Shown: positions 33,294 through 42,551, counted from the first letter of the stretch. The stretch is DNA of 64,000 nt from Rhodoplanes sp. Z2-YC6860 (GCF_001579845.1 NZ_CP007440.1:1740001-1804000), one strand, 5' to 3'. The notes: a model not told the origin generated them from the letters alone. Numbers and translations: made by a program.

Positions 33294-34121
33294 ATGGCCA
33301 GGCGCCTGCTGACATCGCTTGTGTTCGTGATGCTGACGCTCGTCACGCAGGTGGGCGGAATCGTTTTTGCGATTTGCTGGTTGATGAATCGCCTGTTGCG
33401 CCGCGTTTCAGTTTGGCGTCGAGCCATCATCGATGTCGCCTTGTTCTTCGGTCTCTATGCCGGGCTCAGCATCTTCGTCGTGCCGCCGCTCGCAGCCCTC
33501 GGCGGGCGTGTGCCGTTGCCTTGCTCCGCCGCGTCCGACCGGCCGTTCGCTGCGGCCCATCCGGCTTTCTGCTGGCTCAATCACCACTATGTCGACATGC
33601 GGCTGGTCGTGCTGATGACCGATCTGTCGCGCGACGTGGCGCGTCAATTCCCAGGCACCGTGACGCTATTTCTCGATGCCAATCTGCCGTTCATCAACGG
33701 CTTTCCGTTGCTGCCGCATCTGTCGCACGGTGACGGCCGCAAGCTAGACATCGCTTACTATTACCGCGGCGTGAATGGCAGCTATTTGCCGGGACGGACA
33801 CGCTCGCCGATCGGCTACTGGTCCTTCGAGCAACCGGGACCGGGTGATACGCCGTCACCGTGTCGAGCCGGCACTTGGCTGACGACGCGTTGGGACGTGC
33901 AATTTCTGCAAGGTCTGTTTCCGGATCGGCCGGTCGAACCCGCGCGCACGCGCGCTGCATTGCGCTGGCTTGCAACGGAAGGGCAGCGGGCAGGCGTCGA
34001 ACGGATTTTCATCGAGCCTTATCTGGCAGCCCGGCTCGGCGTATCGTCCCCGCTATTGGGGTTTCAGGGCTGTCGCGCCGCACGGCACGACGATCACATT
34101 CACATTCAGATCAGGCTATAG
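33294..34121 (+). CDS. Membrane-anchored protein with LAS-type (M15/M74-like) zinc peptidase signature
   Basis: A 275-residue protein with two N-terminal transmembrane helices (about residues 6-30 and 44-66) and an extracytoplasmic domain. That domain has LPHLSHGDGRKLDIAYYY, where His145 and Asp152 fit the HxxGxxxD zinc motif of LAS peptidases (VanX, MepA, D-Ala-D-Ala carboxypeptidases), and a C-terminal RHDDHIHIQI with His268 and His270 as the HxH ligand pair. Order and spacing are right for the superfamily, so cell-wall peptide hydrolysis is a reasonable hypothesis. Overall similarity to named families is weak; I do not recognise a specific one. Convergent with mutL. Confidence 0.72.
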   Translation: MARRLLTSLVFVMLTLVTQVGGIVFAICWLMNRLLRRVSVWRRAIIDVALFFGLYAGLSIFVVPPLAALGGRVPLPCSAASDRPFAAAHPAFCWLNHHYVDMRLVVLMTDLSRDVARQFPGTVTLFLDANLPFINGFPLLPHLSHGDGRKLDIAYYYRGVNGSYLPGRTRSPIGYWSFEQPGPGDTPSPCRAGTWLTTRWDVQFLQGLFPDRPVEPARTRAALRWLATEGQRAGVERIFIEPYLAARLGVSSPLLGFQGCRAARHDDHIHIQIRL

Positions 34122-34135
34122 CCGTCCCATGCGGC

Positions 34136-35962
34136 TCACCGCCGCCCGAACAGCCGCTCGATGTCGGTGAGTTTCAGTTCGACGTAAGTCGGGCGGCCGT
34201 GGTTGCACTGGCCCGAGTTCGGCGTCGCTTCCATTTCGCGGAGCAGCGCGTTCATCTCTTCGGCCTTCAGGCGCCGGCCGGCGCGCACCGAGCCGTGACA
34301 CGCCATGGTGGCTGCGACGTGCATCAGCCGGCGCTCCAGAGGCAGCGCTTCGTCCCATTCGGCCATGTGTTCGGCGAGATCGCGCGTGAGAGCGGCCGCA
34401 TCGATCTCGCCCAGCATCGACGGCGTCTCGCGCACCGCGATCGCGCCCGGGCCGAAGGCTTCGATGACGAGGCCGAAGCGCTGCAACTCGCTGGCGCGCC
34501 CCGCCAGCCGTTCCGCATCGGCCGGATCGAGGTCGACGATCTCCGGAATGAGCAGGATCTGTCGTGCGATGCCTTTCTGATCGAGTGCGGCTTTCATGCG
34601 TTCATAGACCAGACGCTCGTGGGCGGCGTGCTGATCGACGATGACCAGGCCGCCGCGGGTCTGCGACACGATGTAGGTGTCATGCACCTGTGCGCGCGCG
34701 GCGCCGAGCGGACGGTCGAGCAGATCGGCCACGGGCTCGGCAACCTCGACCCGCGCGGTGGCGGCGGCCGGACCCACGTCGAATACGGCTTGCGCGGCTT
34801 CGGCGAGGCCTGGCTCCGGCGCAGACTCGCTCCATGCGGCGACCGCGCCGCGCGGCGGCAGCGGCCGGGCCAGCGAGCGCCGCCAATCGAAGGCGCCGCG
34901 GCGAGGGAGCGCGGCCGGACGGAACGAGGCGATGGTCGCAGATCCCCCGGTGGTCGCGGCGCGCTGGCCCTCGCGCGCCAGCGCTTCCTTCAAGGCATGG
35001 ATCAAAAGTGAGCGCACGAGGGTCGCGTCGCGGAAGCGCACTTCGGTCTTGGCCGGATGCACGTTCACGTCGACCTCGCGCGGCGGCAGCGTGACGAACA
35101 GCGCCACCACGGGATGGCGATCGCGCGACAGATAATCCGCGTAAGCGCCGCGAATGACACCGATCAGCAGCTTGTCGCGCACCGGCCGTCCGTTGACGAA
35201 CAGATACTGTCCGAGCGAGTTGGCGCGGCTGTGGGTCGGCAATCCGGCGAAGCCTTCGACGATGACGTCGTTGCGTTCGCCATGGACCTCGACCGCGTTA
35301 GCGCGAAACTCCGCGCCGAGCACATCGGCGAGCCGCGCAAGCCTGCCCGGTGCGCCGGGAAGCGCTGCGGGCCAGGTCACCGGTGCGCGATCGTCGGCGA
35401 CCAGCGTGAAGGCGACGTCAGGCCGGCTCATTGCCAGCCGCCGCACCACCTCGCGCACCGCTTCCGCTTCACTACGATCGCTTTTGAGGAACTTCAGGCG
35501 CGCCGGCGTCGCGTAGAACAGGTCGCGCACCTCGACACGCGTGCCCCCGGACAGCGCCGCAGGCTTCACGGCGGATTTCTCGCCGGCGTCGACCGCGATG
35601 CTCCAGGCGTTCGGCTCCGAGACGTGCCGCGTGGTGATGCCGAGCCGCGCCACCGAGCCGATCGACGGCAACGCTTCGCCGCGAAAGCCCAGTGTGTCGA
35701 TCTCGAGCAGGTCATCGTCGTTGAGCTTCGAGGTGGCGTGGCGCTCGACCGAGAGCTCGAGGTCGGCCCGCGTCATGCCGGCGCCGTCGTCGGTGATGCG
35801 GATGAGCCGCCGGCCGCCACCGTCGGTCGCGATCTCGACCCGCGTCGCGCCGGCGTCGAGCGCATTCTCGACCAATTCCTTGACGACGCTTGCCGGACGC
35901 TCGACCACCTCGCCCGCGGCGATGCGGTTGACCAGGGTCTCGGGCAGCTGGCGGACCGGCAT
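34136..35962 (-). CDS. mutL: DNA mismatch repair protein MutL
   Basis: MutL links MutS mismatch recognition to strand removal. The 608-residue protein has the GHKL ATPase domain: ELVENALDAGATRVEI, IRITDDGAGM, ERHATSKL, LGFRGEALPSIGS. The C-terminal domain contains DQHAAHERLVYE, which matches the endonuclease motif DQHA-x2-E-x4-E of nicking MutL proteins, and a terminal QCNHGRPTYVEL. So this is probably a MutL with its own nicking activity, unlike the E. coli type. The ATG at 35962 gives the family N-terminus (MPVRQLPETLVNRIAAGEVV); the frame is open 36 bases further. A Pro/Ala-rich linker of roughly 100 residues joins the domains. Confidence 0.96.
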   Translation of the reverse strand: MPVRQLPETLVNRIAAGEVVERPASVVKELVENALDAGATRVEIATDGGGRRLIRITDDGAGMTRADLELSVERHATSKLNDDDLLEIDTLGFRGEALPSIGSVARLGITTRHVSEPNAWSIAVDAGEKSAVKPAALSGGTRVEVRDLFYATPARLKFLKSDRSEAEAVREVVRRLAMSRPDVAFTLVADDRAPVTWPAALPGAPGRLARLADVLGAEFRANAVEVHGERNDVIVEGFAGLPTHSRANSLGQYLFVNGRPVRDKLLIGVIRGAYADYLSRDRHPVVALFVTLPPREVDVNVHPAKTEVRFRDATLVRSLLIHALKEALAREGQRAATTGGSATIASFRPAALPRRGAFDWRRSLARPLPPRGAVAAWSESAPEPGLAEAAQAVFDVGPAAATARVEVAEPVADLLDRPLGAARAQVHDTYIVSQTRGGLVIVDQHAAHERLVYERMKAALDQKGIARQILLIPEIVDLDPADAERLAGRASELQRFGLVIEAFGPGAIAVRETPSMLGEIDAAALTRDLAEHMAEWDEALPLERRLMHVAATMACHGSVRAGRRLKAEEMNALLREMEATPNSGQCNHGRPTYVELKLTDIERLFGRR

Positions 35963-36128
35963 TTTGCCTATTCTTTCAGATGCTTGAGCGGAGCGCACGG
36001 GTCGGACGCGACTCGCAGCGAAGGCAATTTATCGGGTGGCGCGCGCGGCCGCGAGGGCAGGGCCTGAAATGCCCCCGCAATTCGCCTCCGCCGCCTGAAC
36101 CTTCGGTCTTTTCACGCGACCAAAGGCC
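35963..36128. other. Divergent intergenic region
   Basis: These 166 bases separate mutL from the DUF3592 genes. No repeat, hairpin or recognised operator was seen. Confidence 0.4.
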
Positions 36129-36620
36129 ATGAGCATCATGTCCATTGTCCCCGGTCATCTGTTCCTGCAATCCGCGCTGGCATTCGTGCTGTGCGCCATC
36201 GCCTGCGGCATGATCCTGGCCGGGCGCCTCACCGTTCAACGCGGCACCGCCACCAAGGCCTGGCCCGCGGCGAGCGGTGTCGTCATCGACAGCGCGATCG
36301 CAGCGGACCGCGATGGCGGCCGCCAGCGGTTCCGTCCGGTGGTGCGCTACCGTTACGAAGTCGACGGCCAGCGCTATGAGGGCAGCCGCATCCAGTGGAC
36401 GATGGAGCAGGGCTACCGCAAATACACGCGCGCCCGCCGCCTGCTCGACCGCTATCGCGCCGGCTCGGCCATCACGGTGCACTACGATCCGTCTCGTCCT
36501 GGCTCGGCCGTGCTGCAGACTGGCGGCAGCAACACGGCGGTGCTGCGCCCCGTGTACGTGATTGCCTCGACGGCTGCGGTCTACACGCTGTTCACCATCG
36601 GCATCGCGCTTGCGGGCTGA
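36129..36620 (+). CDS. DUF3592 domain membrane protein
   Basis: A 163-residue protein with transmembrane helices at both ends (about residues 10-30 and 138-160) around a beta-rich extracytoplasmic domain. The domain has the DUF3592 pattern: WPAASGVVIDSAI, RFRPVVRYRYEVDGQRYEGSRIQW and ITVHYDPSRPGSAVL. Function unknown. A second, longer DUF3592 gene follows 14 bases later, so they form a two-gene operon. Confidence 0.88.
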   Translation: MSIMSIVPGHLFLQSALAFVLCAIACGMILAGRLTVQRGTATKAWPAASGVVIDSAIAADRDGGRQRFRPVVRYRYEVDGQRYEGSRIQWTMEQGYRKYTRARRLLDRYRAGSAITVHYDPSRPGSAVLQTGGSNTAVLRPVYVIASTAAVYTLFTIGIALAG

Positions 36621-36634
36621 CCGGGAGCGTACCG

Positions 36635-37612
36635 ATGCTCGATTACACCGCATTGATGTGGACTTACGTCGCGGCAGGCTTCTTCCTGTTCCTGACGTAT
36701 TGCTTCGCGCTCGGCATCTGGCGCGGCCGCAATCAGGTCGCCTCCGGCAAAGCCTGGGCGCGCACCAAAGGCGAAGTGATCGAATCCAAAGTGGTCGTAG
36801 AAAACTTCCACACCGATGACGACGACTCCGACTGCACCGTGGCCGTGCGCTACCGCTATGCCGTGGCTCAGAAGACCTACGAAAGCGACCGCATCGCTTT
36901 CGGCGACGCTGGACACACCATGCGGCTGCTCGCCCAGCAGGCCGTCGCGAAATATCCGACCGGCGCCAAGGTCGACGTGTTCTACAACCCCAAGCGACCT
37001 TCGCAGGCGGTGCTCGAAGGCGACAGCGGAGCGCCGGCGGCGTTTTACGCCGCGGTGCTTGTGTTTGGTTCGATTGCCGCCGTGCTAGTGGCGCATTCGA
37101 TCGCCGGCAAAGTGCTTTACGCGGCGAACGGAGTGCCGATGTTCGCGTTCCTCGTGCCGCTCGCGGCGCTCGGCATTGCCGGCCTGTGCGTCTACGCCTT
37201 CTTCGACATCTTACGGAAGGAGAAATTCAGTGCGCGCTGGCCGACCGCGACCGGCAAGGTGACCGTGTCCAAGGTTGCCGAGCACGCCAGCCGCGACAAG
37301 GACGACAACGTCGAGATCAGGTTTGTCCCGCAGGTCGCCTGCACCTACGAGGTGGGCGGCCGCGAGTATCGCTGCGCAACTCGCAAATGGGGCTGGACCG
37401 AGCTCTATGTCGACAGCGAGGGGCCGGAGAAAATCCTCACCAAATATCCGAAGGGCGGCAGCGTGCCGGTGTTCTACAATCCGGCCGACCCGTCGGAGTC
37501 CGTGCTGGAGCCCGCCAACCGCCGGGGCACGTTTGCGCCGGTCGCCGGCGCGCTCACTTTCGCTTTGCCGGCCGTGCTGTTCCTCTGGATGTTCATTTAC
37601 GTCATCGAGTGA
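36635..37612 (+). CDS. Membrane protein with two DUF3592 domains
   Basis: A 325-residue protein that contains two DUF3592 units in tandem. The first (about residues 35-125) has KAWARTKGEVIESKVV, CTVAVRYRYAVAQKTYES and VFYNPKRPSQAVL; the second (about 195-295) has ARWPTATGKVTVSKVAEHA, VACTYEVGGREYRC and VFYNPADPSESVL. Helices lie at residues 8-25, 130-150, 165-190 and 300-320. The internal duplication plus the single-domain neighbour suggests growth of the family by tandem copying. GGGAGCG precedes the ATG at 36635. Function unknown. Confidence 0.88.
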   Translation: MLDYTALMWTYVAAGFFLFLTYCFALGIWRGRNQVASGKAWARTKGEVIESKVVVENFHTDDDDSDCTVAVRYRYAVAQKTYESDRIAFGDAGHTMRLLAQQAVAKYPTGAKVDVFYNPKRPSQAVLEGDSGAPAAFYAAVLVFGSIAAVLVAHSIAGKVLYAANGVPMFAFLVPLAALGIAGLCVYAFFDILRKEKFSARWPTATGKVTVSKVAEHASRDKDDNVEIRFVPQVACTYEVGGREYRCATRKWGWTELYVDSEGPEKILTKYPKGGSVPVFYNPADPSESVLEPANRRGTFAPVAGALTFALPAVLFLWMFIYVIE

Positions 37613-37620
37613 GCGGCGGC

Positions 37621-38043
37621 TCAATCCCAGCCGGGCTTGCTCTGCCGCAGGTTCTTGATGCCGGAGCGGCGCTTCTTGCCTTCGATGCGTCGTTCTTTCG
37701 ACGCCTTGGTCGGCTTGGTGGCGCGGCGCACCGTGGGTCGGATCGAGGCCTCCTGGATGAGCGCGACCAGCCGCTCCATGGCCTCGGCGCGATTCCTCTC
37801 CTGGGTGCGGTGATTTTGGGCGATCAGGACCAGCACGCCGTCCTTGGTCATGCGCTTGCCGGCCAGCCGCATCAGCCGGATCGCCACGTCGTTGGGCAAT
37901 GACGGCGAGCGGCGCACGTCGAAGCGGAGCTGCACCGCGGTGGAGAGCTTGTTGACGTTCTGCCCGCCCGGCCCGGACGAGCGCACGAAGCTCTCTTCGA
38001 TCTCGGACTCGTCGATGCTGATGTGGTCGGTGACGCGGATCAT
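37621..38043 (-). CDS. arfB: Alternative ribosome-rescue factor ArfB (peptidyl-tRNA hydrolase, YaeJ)
   Basis: ArfB frees ribosomes stalled without a stop codon by hydrolysing peptidyl-tRNA. The 140-residue protein has the class I release-factor motif GPGGQNVNK with catalytic GGQ at residues 26-28, and the basic C-terminal tail (KASKERRIEGKKRRSGIKNLRQSK) that enters the mRNA channel. The family start MIRVTDHISID is the ATG at 38043; the open frame extends upstream. Convergent with the DUF3592 genes, with 8 bases between stops. Confidence 0.93.
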   Translation of the reverse strand: MIRVTDHISIDESEIEESFVRSSGPGGQNVNKLSTAVQLRFDVRRSPSLPNDVAIRLMRLAGKRMTKDGVLVLIAQNHRTQERNRAEAMERLVALIQEASIRPTVRRATKPTKASKERRIEGKKRRSGIKNLRQSKPGWD

Positions 38044-38080
38044 GGACGCAACATAACAGATTGCGCCGGATTCGCCCTGC

Positions 38081-38374
38081 TCAGCCGGCACCTTCGACAA
38101 ACGTCAGCGTCCGTGCCAGCGCGCCGTCGCGCACTTTCAGGGCCTCGGCATATTCCAGCGAGCCGTACCATTCGCGGGCGCGGGCCATGGACGGGAATTC
38201 GACGATGACGAAACGGCGTTTGCCGTTGCGCTGGCCTTCGATCAGTTCGACCGGTGCGGCGCGCACGATATAGCGGCCGCCGTATTTCTCGATCGAGGCG
38301 CTGGCCCGCGTCCGATAGATGTCGGCGCGGGCATCGTCGAGGATTTCGACCTCGGAAATCACATAGGCAGGCAT
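38081..38374 (-). CDS. DUF1330 domain-containing protein
   Basis: A 97-residue protein of the DUF1330 family (a ferredoxin-like alpha/beta barrel). The pattern is PAYVISEVEILD, KYGGRYIVRAAPVELIEG, RFVIVEFPSMARAREWYGSLEY. No catalytic function is established. It follows pgi by 12 bases on the same strand, so co-transcription is likely. Confidence 0.9.
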   Translation of the reverse strand: MPAYVISEVEILDDARADIYRTRASASIEKYGGRYIVRAAPVELIEGQRNGKRRFVIVEFPSMARAREWYGSLEYAEALKVRDGALARTLTFVEGAG

Positions 38375-38386
38375 GTGGACGGACCC

Positions 38387-39670
38387 TTAGTTGGCCCCCG
38401 CCAGGTACTTCTTCGCCAGCACCTTGCCCTCTTCCACGGCGGGCTGGTCGAATGGATCGACGCCAAGCAGATAGGCCGCGACGATCGTCTCCAGCATGAA
38501 ATGCATCAGCAATTCGCCGAGATGGCGTTCGTCGAGCACCGGCAGGTGGATGGTGCGCACCGGGCAGCCGTTCTTGGCGAGCGTCTCGGCGGTGGCGCGG
38601 CCTTGTGCCGCCACGAGATCGCCCATGGTCTTGCCGGCGAAATCCGGTTCGCCGCCGAGCTTGGAGAGGTCCGCGCTCATGCGCGGGCCCTTGCCCGCTG
38701 GCGTTCCGGTGATCACGGTGAACAGCTTGTCGCGCGGACCTGCGATGTAGAGCTGCAATTGACTGTGCTGATCAACCGGTCCGATCGCGGCGATCGGCGT
38801 AGTGCCCTTGCCATCCTTGCCGAGGCTCTCGGCCCAGAGCTGCACGTACCATTTGGTGAACAGCGCGAGCCGGTCCGCATAGGCCATCATCACGGCGACC
38901 GGCTTGTGGGGCGACAGTGCGACCGCGAGCGCCGCGCCAACCGCGGCCGGCACTCCGGAGGGATGATTGTTGTGGTCGAGCACGCTCGCGAGGGCATCGG
39001 CGGCGCCGGCGCGGATCGCGCCGATGTCCAGACCACAGACCGCGGCAGGCAGAAGTCCGACATTGGTCAGCACCGAAAAGCGGCCACCGACACCCGGGTC
39101 GTGATCCATCATGTGGATCTGGTGCGCGCCGAGCAGCGCGCGCAGCCCGTTGGATTTGCCGGGCTTCGCGGGCTCGGTGATGCCGAGGAAATGCGCATGC
39201 GGATCGAGCTTTGCGGCCTTCAGGGCGTCGAGCGCCGCAATGGTCTGCATCAGCGTCTCGCCCGTGCCGCCGGACTTCGACACCGCGACGAAGCGGCTGG
39301 TCTTCAGCGTCAGCCTCGACAGCAGCGTGCCGTAGCTCTCCGGGTCGAGATTATCCATGAAATGGATGCGCAGCGGATCGCGCAAGGCTCCCACGCCCGG
39401 CACCGCATAGCCGGCAAGCTGCGCCAGCGTCTGGCCGCCGAGGCTCGAGCCGCCGGTCCCTAGGAAGATCACGTCGCTGGTGCCGTCACGCAGCAGCGTC
39501 GCGTAGCCCAGGATGGTGGCGATGTCGTCGCGCTTCTCAGGCAGCCGCAAGAGCGGCAGCGTGCCGTCGGCGTGCCACTTGCGCAGCCGCGCCAGTTCGT
39601 CGGCGGTGCGGGTCAGCACCTCGGTGAAGTGCTCGGAGCGCGCGTGGTCGATATTCTGCTGTAAAGCCAT
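38387..39670 (-). CDS. pgi: Glucose-6-phosphate isomerase
   Basis: PGI interconverts glucose 6-phosphate and fructose 6-phosphate in the cytoplasm. At 427 residues it is the short form seen in rhizobia, shorter than the 550-residue E. coli type. Visible parts: FLGTGGSSLGGQTL, FMDNLDPESYGTLL, FVAVSKSGGTGETLMQ (phosphate-binding SIS loop), HDPGVGGRFSVLTNVGLLPAA and WAESLGKDGKGTTPI, and QHSQLQLYIAGP with a likely catalytic Gln-His. Start ATG at 39670. Confidence 0.93.
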   Translation of the reverse strand: MALQQNIDHARSEHFTEVLTRTADELARLRKWHADGTLPLLRLPEKRDDIATILGYATLLRDGTSDVIFLGTGGSSLGGQTLAQLAGYAVPGVGALRDPLRIHFMDNLDPESYGTLLSRLTLKTSRFVAVSKSGGTGETLMQTIAALDALKAAKLDPHAHFLGITEPAKPGKSNGLRALLGAHQIHMMDHDPGVGGRFSVLTNVGLLPAAVCGLDIGAIRAGAADALASVLDHNNHPSGVPAAVGAALAVALSPHKPVAVMMAYADRLALFTKWYVQLWAESLGKDGKGTTPIAAIGPVDQHSQLQLYIAGPRDKLFTVITGTPAGKGPRMSADLSKLGGEPDFAGKTMGDLVAAQGRATAETLAKNGCPVRTIHLPVLDERHLGELLMHFMLETIVAAYLLGVDPFDQPAVEEGKVLAKKYLAGAN

Positions 39671-39723
39671 CGGAAATCTCGGGTGAATATCCCGAGCTTA
39701 TAACGGCCAAACGTGAAAACTAT

Positions 39724-41070
39724 TTACCCCCGCGGCTCCTTGGAGGCGAGATTTTTAGGCTGACCAACCACGGTGGTCAGGAGGCCGGTCGGCGCGAGCC
39801 GCTTGGCCACGCGGCGGGTGTCCTCGACACTCACCGAGTCGATCAAGGCGCTGCGCTTCTCGATATAATCGATGCCGACGTCGTCGATCTGAATCTGCAG
39901 CAGCATGGCCGCGATCTTGGTCGAGGTGTCGAAGTTCAGTGCATAGGCCCCCTTGAGATAGGACTTGGCCTTGGCGAGCTCTTCGGCGGTCGGGCCGTCG
40001 GCGACCATCTGCGCGACCTGCTGCTCGATCAGCTCCAGCGCCTCGCGAGTCTTGTCGGCGCTGGTCTGGGTGCTGACCATGAACAGTGGGCTGTGGCGCA
40101 AGTTCGTCAGATAGGACGTCACGCCATAGACCAAGCCGCGCTTCTCGCGGACCTGATCGTAGAGCCGCGACGTGAAAGAGCCGCCGCCGAGGATGTGGTT
40201 GACGAGATAGGCGGCCATGAAATCCGGGTCCTTGCGCGGCACGCCGTTGCCGCCCATCCGGATCACCGCCTGCGGCACCGCAAGCTGCGACACGATCCGC
40301 CGGCCGGTGTCGTGCACCGTGACGTCGGCGACCTCACGCAGCGTGCCGGTCGCCGGCAACGCGCCGAACACGCGGTCGAGCACCTTGCCCAGCGTCTCAG
40401 GGTCGATGTCGCCGACCGCGGCCACCTTGAGGTGGCCGCGCGTGAACACGCGTCGGGTGTAATCGCGCATGTCGTCTTCGGTGATGGTCGGCACCGAGAT
40501 CAGCGTGCCGTTGTTGGGCCGCGCATAGGGATGGCCTTCGAACGCCGTGCTCCACCAGGCGCGGTTTGCAATCGAGCCCGGATCGGTGGTCTCGCGGCGA
40601 AGCGCCGACAGCACCTGCTCGCGAACGCGCACTGTCGCGTCGGGCACGAACTTCGCCTCGTTCAGCGCGAGCCGCAGCAGCTCGAAGCTCTTGTCCTGCC
40701 GGTCCTTCAGAAGCTTGATCGAACCCTGGAAGTAGTCATGGTTGACCGAGAAGCTCAGCTCGACGGCGTTGTCCTCGAGCTGCTGGTGGTAGGCCTTTGA
40801 GTCGAGCGGGCCCGCGCCCTCGTCGAGCATCGACGAGACCATGTAGGCGGTGCCGGACTTGGTGTCCGGATCCTCGGTCGAGCCGCCGGCGAACGAGAAG
40901 TTCATCGCGATCAGCGGCAGCGAGGAGTCTTGCACCAGCCAGGCCTCGATACCGCCCGGCGAGACGACGCGCTTGATCGTCATGGCCGCGGCCGGCTGCG
41001 CCGGCAACACGGCAAAGGCCGCGACGAAGGCAAATGCGAAAGCGATCAGGCACCGCATGGTATGGCTCAC
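39724..41070 (-). CDS. M16 family peptidase-like subunit lacking the zinc motif
   Basis: A 448-residue M16 (pitrilysin-like) protein with a signal peptide (FAFVAAFAVLPAQPAAA). Fold-typical parts are visible (KRVVSPGGIEAWLVQDSSLPLIAM, FTSRLYDQVREKRGLVYGVTSY), but where active members have HxxEH this one has TAYMVSSMLDEG, so it cannot bind the catalytic zinc. It is therefore the non-catalytic partner, carrying the RxxY-type substrate segment in its C-terminal half, of the active neighbour. The GTG start at 41070 overlaps that gene's stop (GTGA), ensuring paired translation. Confidence 0.88.
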   Translation of the reverse strand: MSHTMRCLIAFAFAFVAAFAVLPAQPAAAMTIKRVVSPGGIEAWLVQDSSLPLIAMNFSFAGGSTEDPDTKSGTAYMVSSMLDEGAGPLDSKAYHQQLEDNAVELSFSVNHDYFQGSIKLLKDRQDKSFELLRLALNEAKFVPDATVRVREQVLSALRRETTDPGSIANRAWWSTAFEGHPYARPNNGTLISVPTITEDDMRDYTRRVFTRGHLKVAAVGDIDPETLGKVLDRVFGALPATGTLREVADVTVHDTGRRIVSQLAVPQAVIRMGGNGVPRKDPDFMAAYLVNHILGGGSFTSRLYDQVREKRGLVYGVTSYLTNLRHSPLFMVSTQTSADKTREALELIEQQVAQMVADGPTAEELAKAKSYLKGAYALNFDTSTKIAAMLLQIQIDDVGIDYIEKRSALIDSVSVEDTRRVAKRLAPTGLLTTVVGQPKNLASKEPRG

Positions 41071-42494
41071 GACCGTTTGTCCTCTTTGGCGGCGGTGTCT
41101 TTCACGAGATAGCCGGTCACCGAACGGCGCTTGTCGAGGTAGGTCTTGGCAACCTGGAGCACGCCGTCGGGCGTCACGGCGCGAATGCGGTCGGCCCAGC
41201 TCTGCACCCGCTCGACACTGCCCCCCGAAGTAAGGGCTGCGCCGTACCAGCGCGCCATGGTGGCCTGGTTGTCCTGGGCGTAGATCGATTCGGCGACGAG
41301 GCGGCTCGTGGCGCGTTCGACCTCGTCGGCGGTGACGCCGCCCGCGAGCAGATTGTCGATCACACCATCAATGGCTTCTTCGAGCTGCGGCAAGGTCACG
41401 CCGGGCTTGGGCGAGCCGTAGACGACGAACTGCGAGGGGTCGAGCGCGCTGCCGCTGTAGGCGCTGCCGGCGCCGACCGAAACGGCGTTTCCCTCGACCA
41501 GTGCGTTGTAGAGCCTGCTGGTGTTGCCGTGGCCGAGAATGAAGGCCAGCACCTCGAGCGCCTCGGATTCGCCAGGCTTGGCGCTCGACGACGACGGCAC
41601 GAGATAGGCACGGTGCATGGTCGGTTGCGCGACGCGCGGATCGGCCATTGTCAGGTGGCGCACCGCGACCGGCGGCGGCTCCTGCGGCCGTGCGCGAGGC
41701 GCGAGCTCGGCGACCTTCGGCACCTTGCCGTAGGTCTCCTCGATCATCGGGCGGACCTCTTCGGTCGTCACGTCGCCTGCGATCACCAGCACGGCGTTGT
41801 TGGGGGTGTAGAAGCGCTTGTAAAAGGCGATCGCATCATCGCGGGTCAGCGCCTCGATCTCCTGCCGCCAGCCGATGATCGGCCGGCCGTAGGGGTGGTT
41901 CAGAAAAAGCGCCGCATCGATCTGCTCGGAGAGCCGGGCCTGCGGATTGTTGCCGACCCGCATGTTGTATTCTTCGAGCACCACCTTGAGTTCCGGCACC
42001 ACGGCCTCGGGGCTGAGAACGAGGCCGGTCATGCGGTCGGACTCGAACTCCATCATCTCCTTGAGATTCTCGCGTGACACGCGCTGGAAGTAGCCGGTGT
42101 AGTCCTGCGACGTGAAAGCGTTCTCCTGGCCGCCGACAGCAGCGACCGCCTGCGAGAACTTGCCCATCGCGTTCTTGGCGGTGCCCTTGAACATCAGGTG
42201 TTCGAGGAAATGCGCGAGACCCGACTTGCCTGGCGTCTCGTCGGCGGCGCCAACCTTGTACCAGACCATGTGTGTGACGACCGGGGCTCGGTGATCCGGG
42301 ATCACCACCACCTCAAGGCCATTGTTGAGCGTGAAGTGTCCGACGGCAGGCTTGGCTTCGGCGGCGATGGCCGGGGCTGCGGTCAAGGAGGCAGCCAGAA
42401 GCAGGCCTGCCGCGGTGAGGCGGAAGCGATCGAACTTGGGATGGCTTGGCAATGTCGTGCTCGGGGTTCGGGGTTCAGTGCAAAAGCGGCTCAA
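41067..42494 (-). CDS. M16 family zinc metallopeptidase, catalytic subunit
   Basis: A 475-residue pitrilysin-like peptidase with a signal peptide (LTAAGLLLAASLTAAPAIAA). The inverted zinc motif HxxEH is present as HFLEHLMFKGT (His95, Glu98, His99) and the distal ligand is in VLEEYNMR. It pairs with the following inactive M16 gene to make the periplasmic heterodimer known from several bacteria; likely a peptide- or small-protein-degrading activity. No ATG suits the start: candidates are TTG at 42494 and TTG at 42452 (which would give a more usual signal-peptide length), so the N-terminus is uncertain. Confidence 0.88.
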   Translation of the reverse strand: MSRFCTEPRTPSTTLPSHPKFDRFRLTAAGLLLAASLTAAPAIAAEAKPAVGHFTLNNGLEVVVIPDHRAPVVTHMVWYKVGAADETPGKSGLAHFLEHLMFKGTAKNAMGKFSQAVAAVGGQENAFTSQDYTGYFQRVSRENLKEMMEFESDRMTGLVLSPEAVVPELKVVLEEYNMRVGNNPQARLSEQIDAALFLNHPYGRPIIGWRQEIEALTRDDAIAFYKRFYTPNNAVLVIAGDVTTEEVRPMIEETYGKVPKVAELAPRARPQEPPPVAVRHLTMADPRVAQPTMHRAYLVPSSSSAKPGESEALEVLAFILGHGNTSRLYNALVEGNAVSVGAGSAYSGSALDPSQFVVYGSPKPGVTLPQLEEAIDGVIDNLLAGGVTADEVERATSRLVAESIYAQDNQATMARWYGAALTSGGSVERVQSWADRIRAVTPDGVLQVAKTYLDKRRSVTGYLVKDTAAKEDKRS

Positions 42495-42551
42495 AGCTTG
42501 TCTGTCGCAATGACAGTGTCCGTGCAGGTCGCCCCCGGGCGAACGCCTGCC

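Noticed and set aside
33860-35011. Long + strand frame across the mutL 3' half
   Set aside because: Antisense to mutL, no protein family visible.
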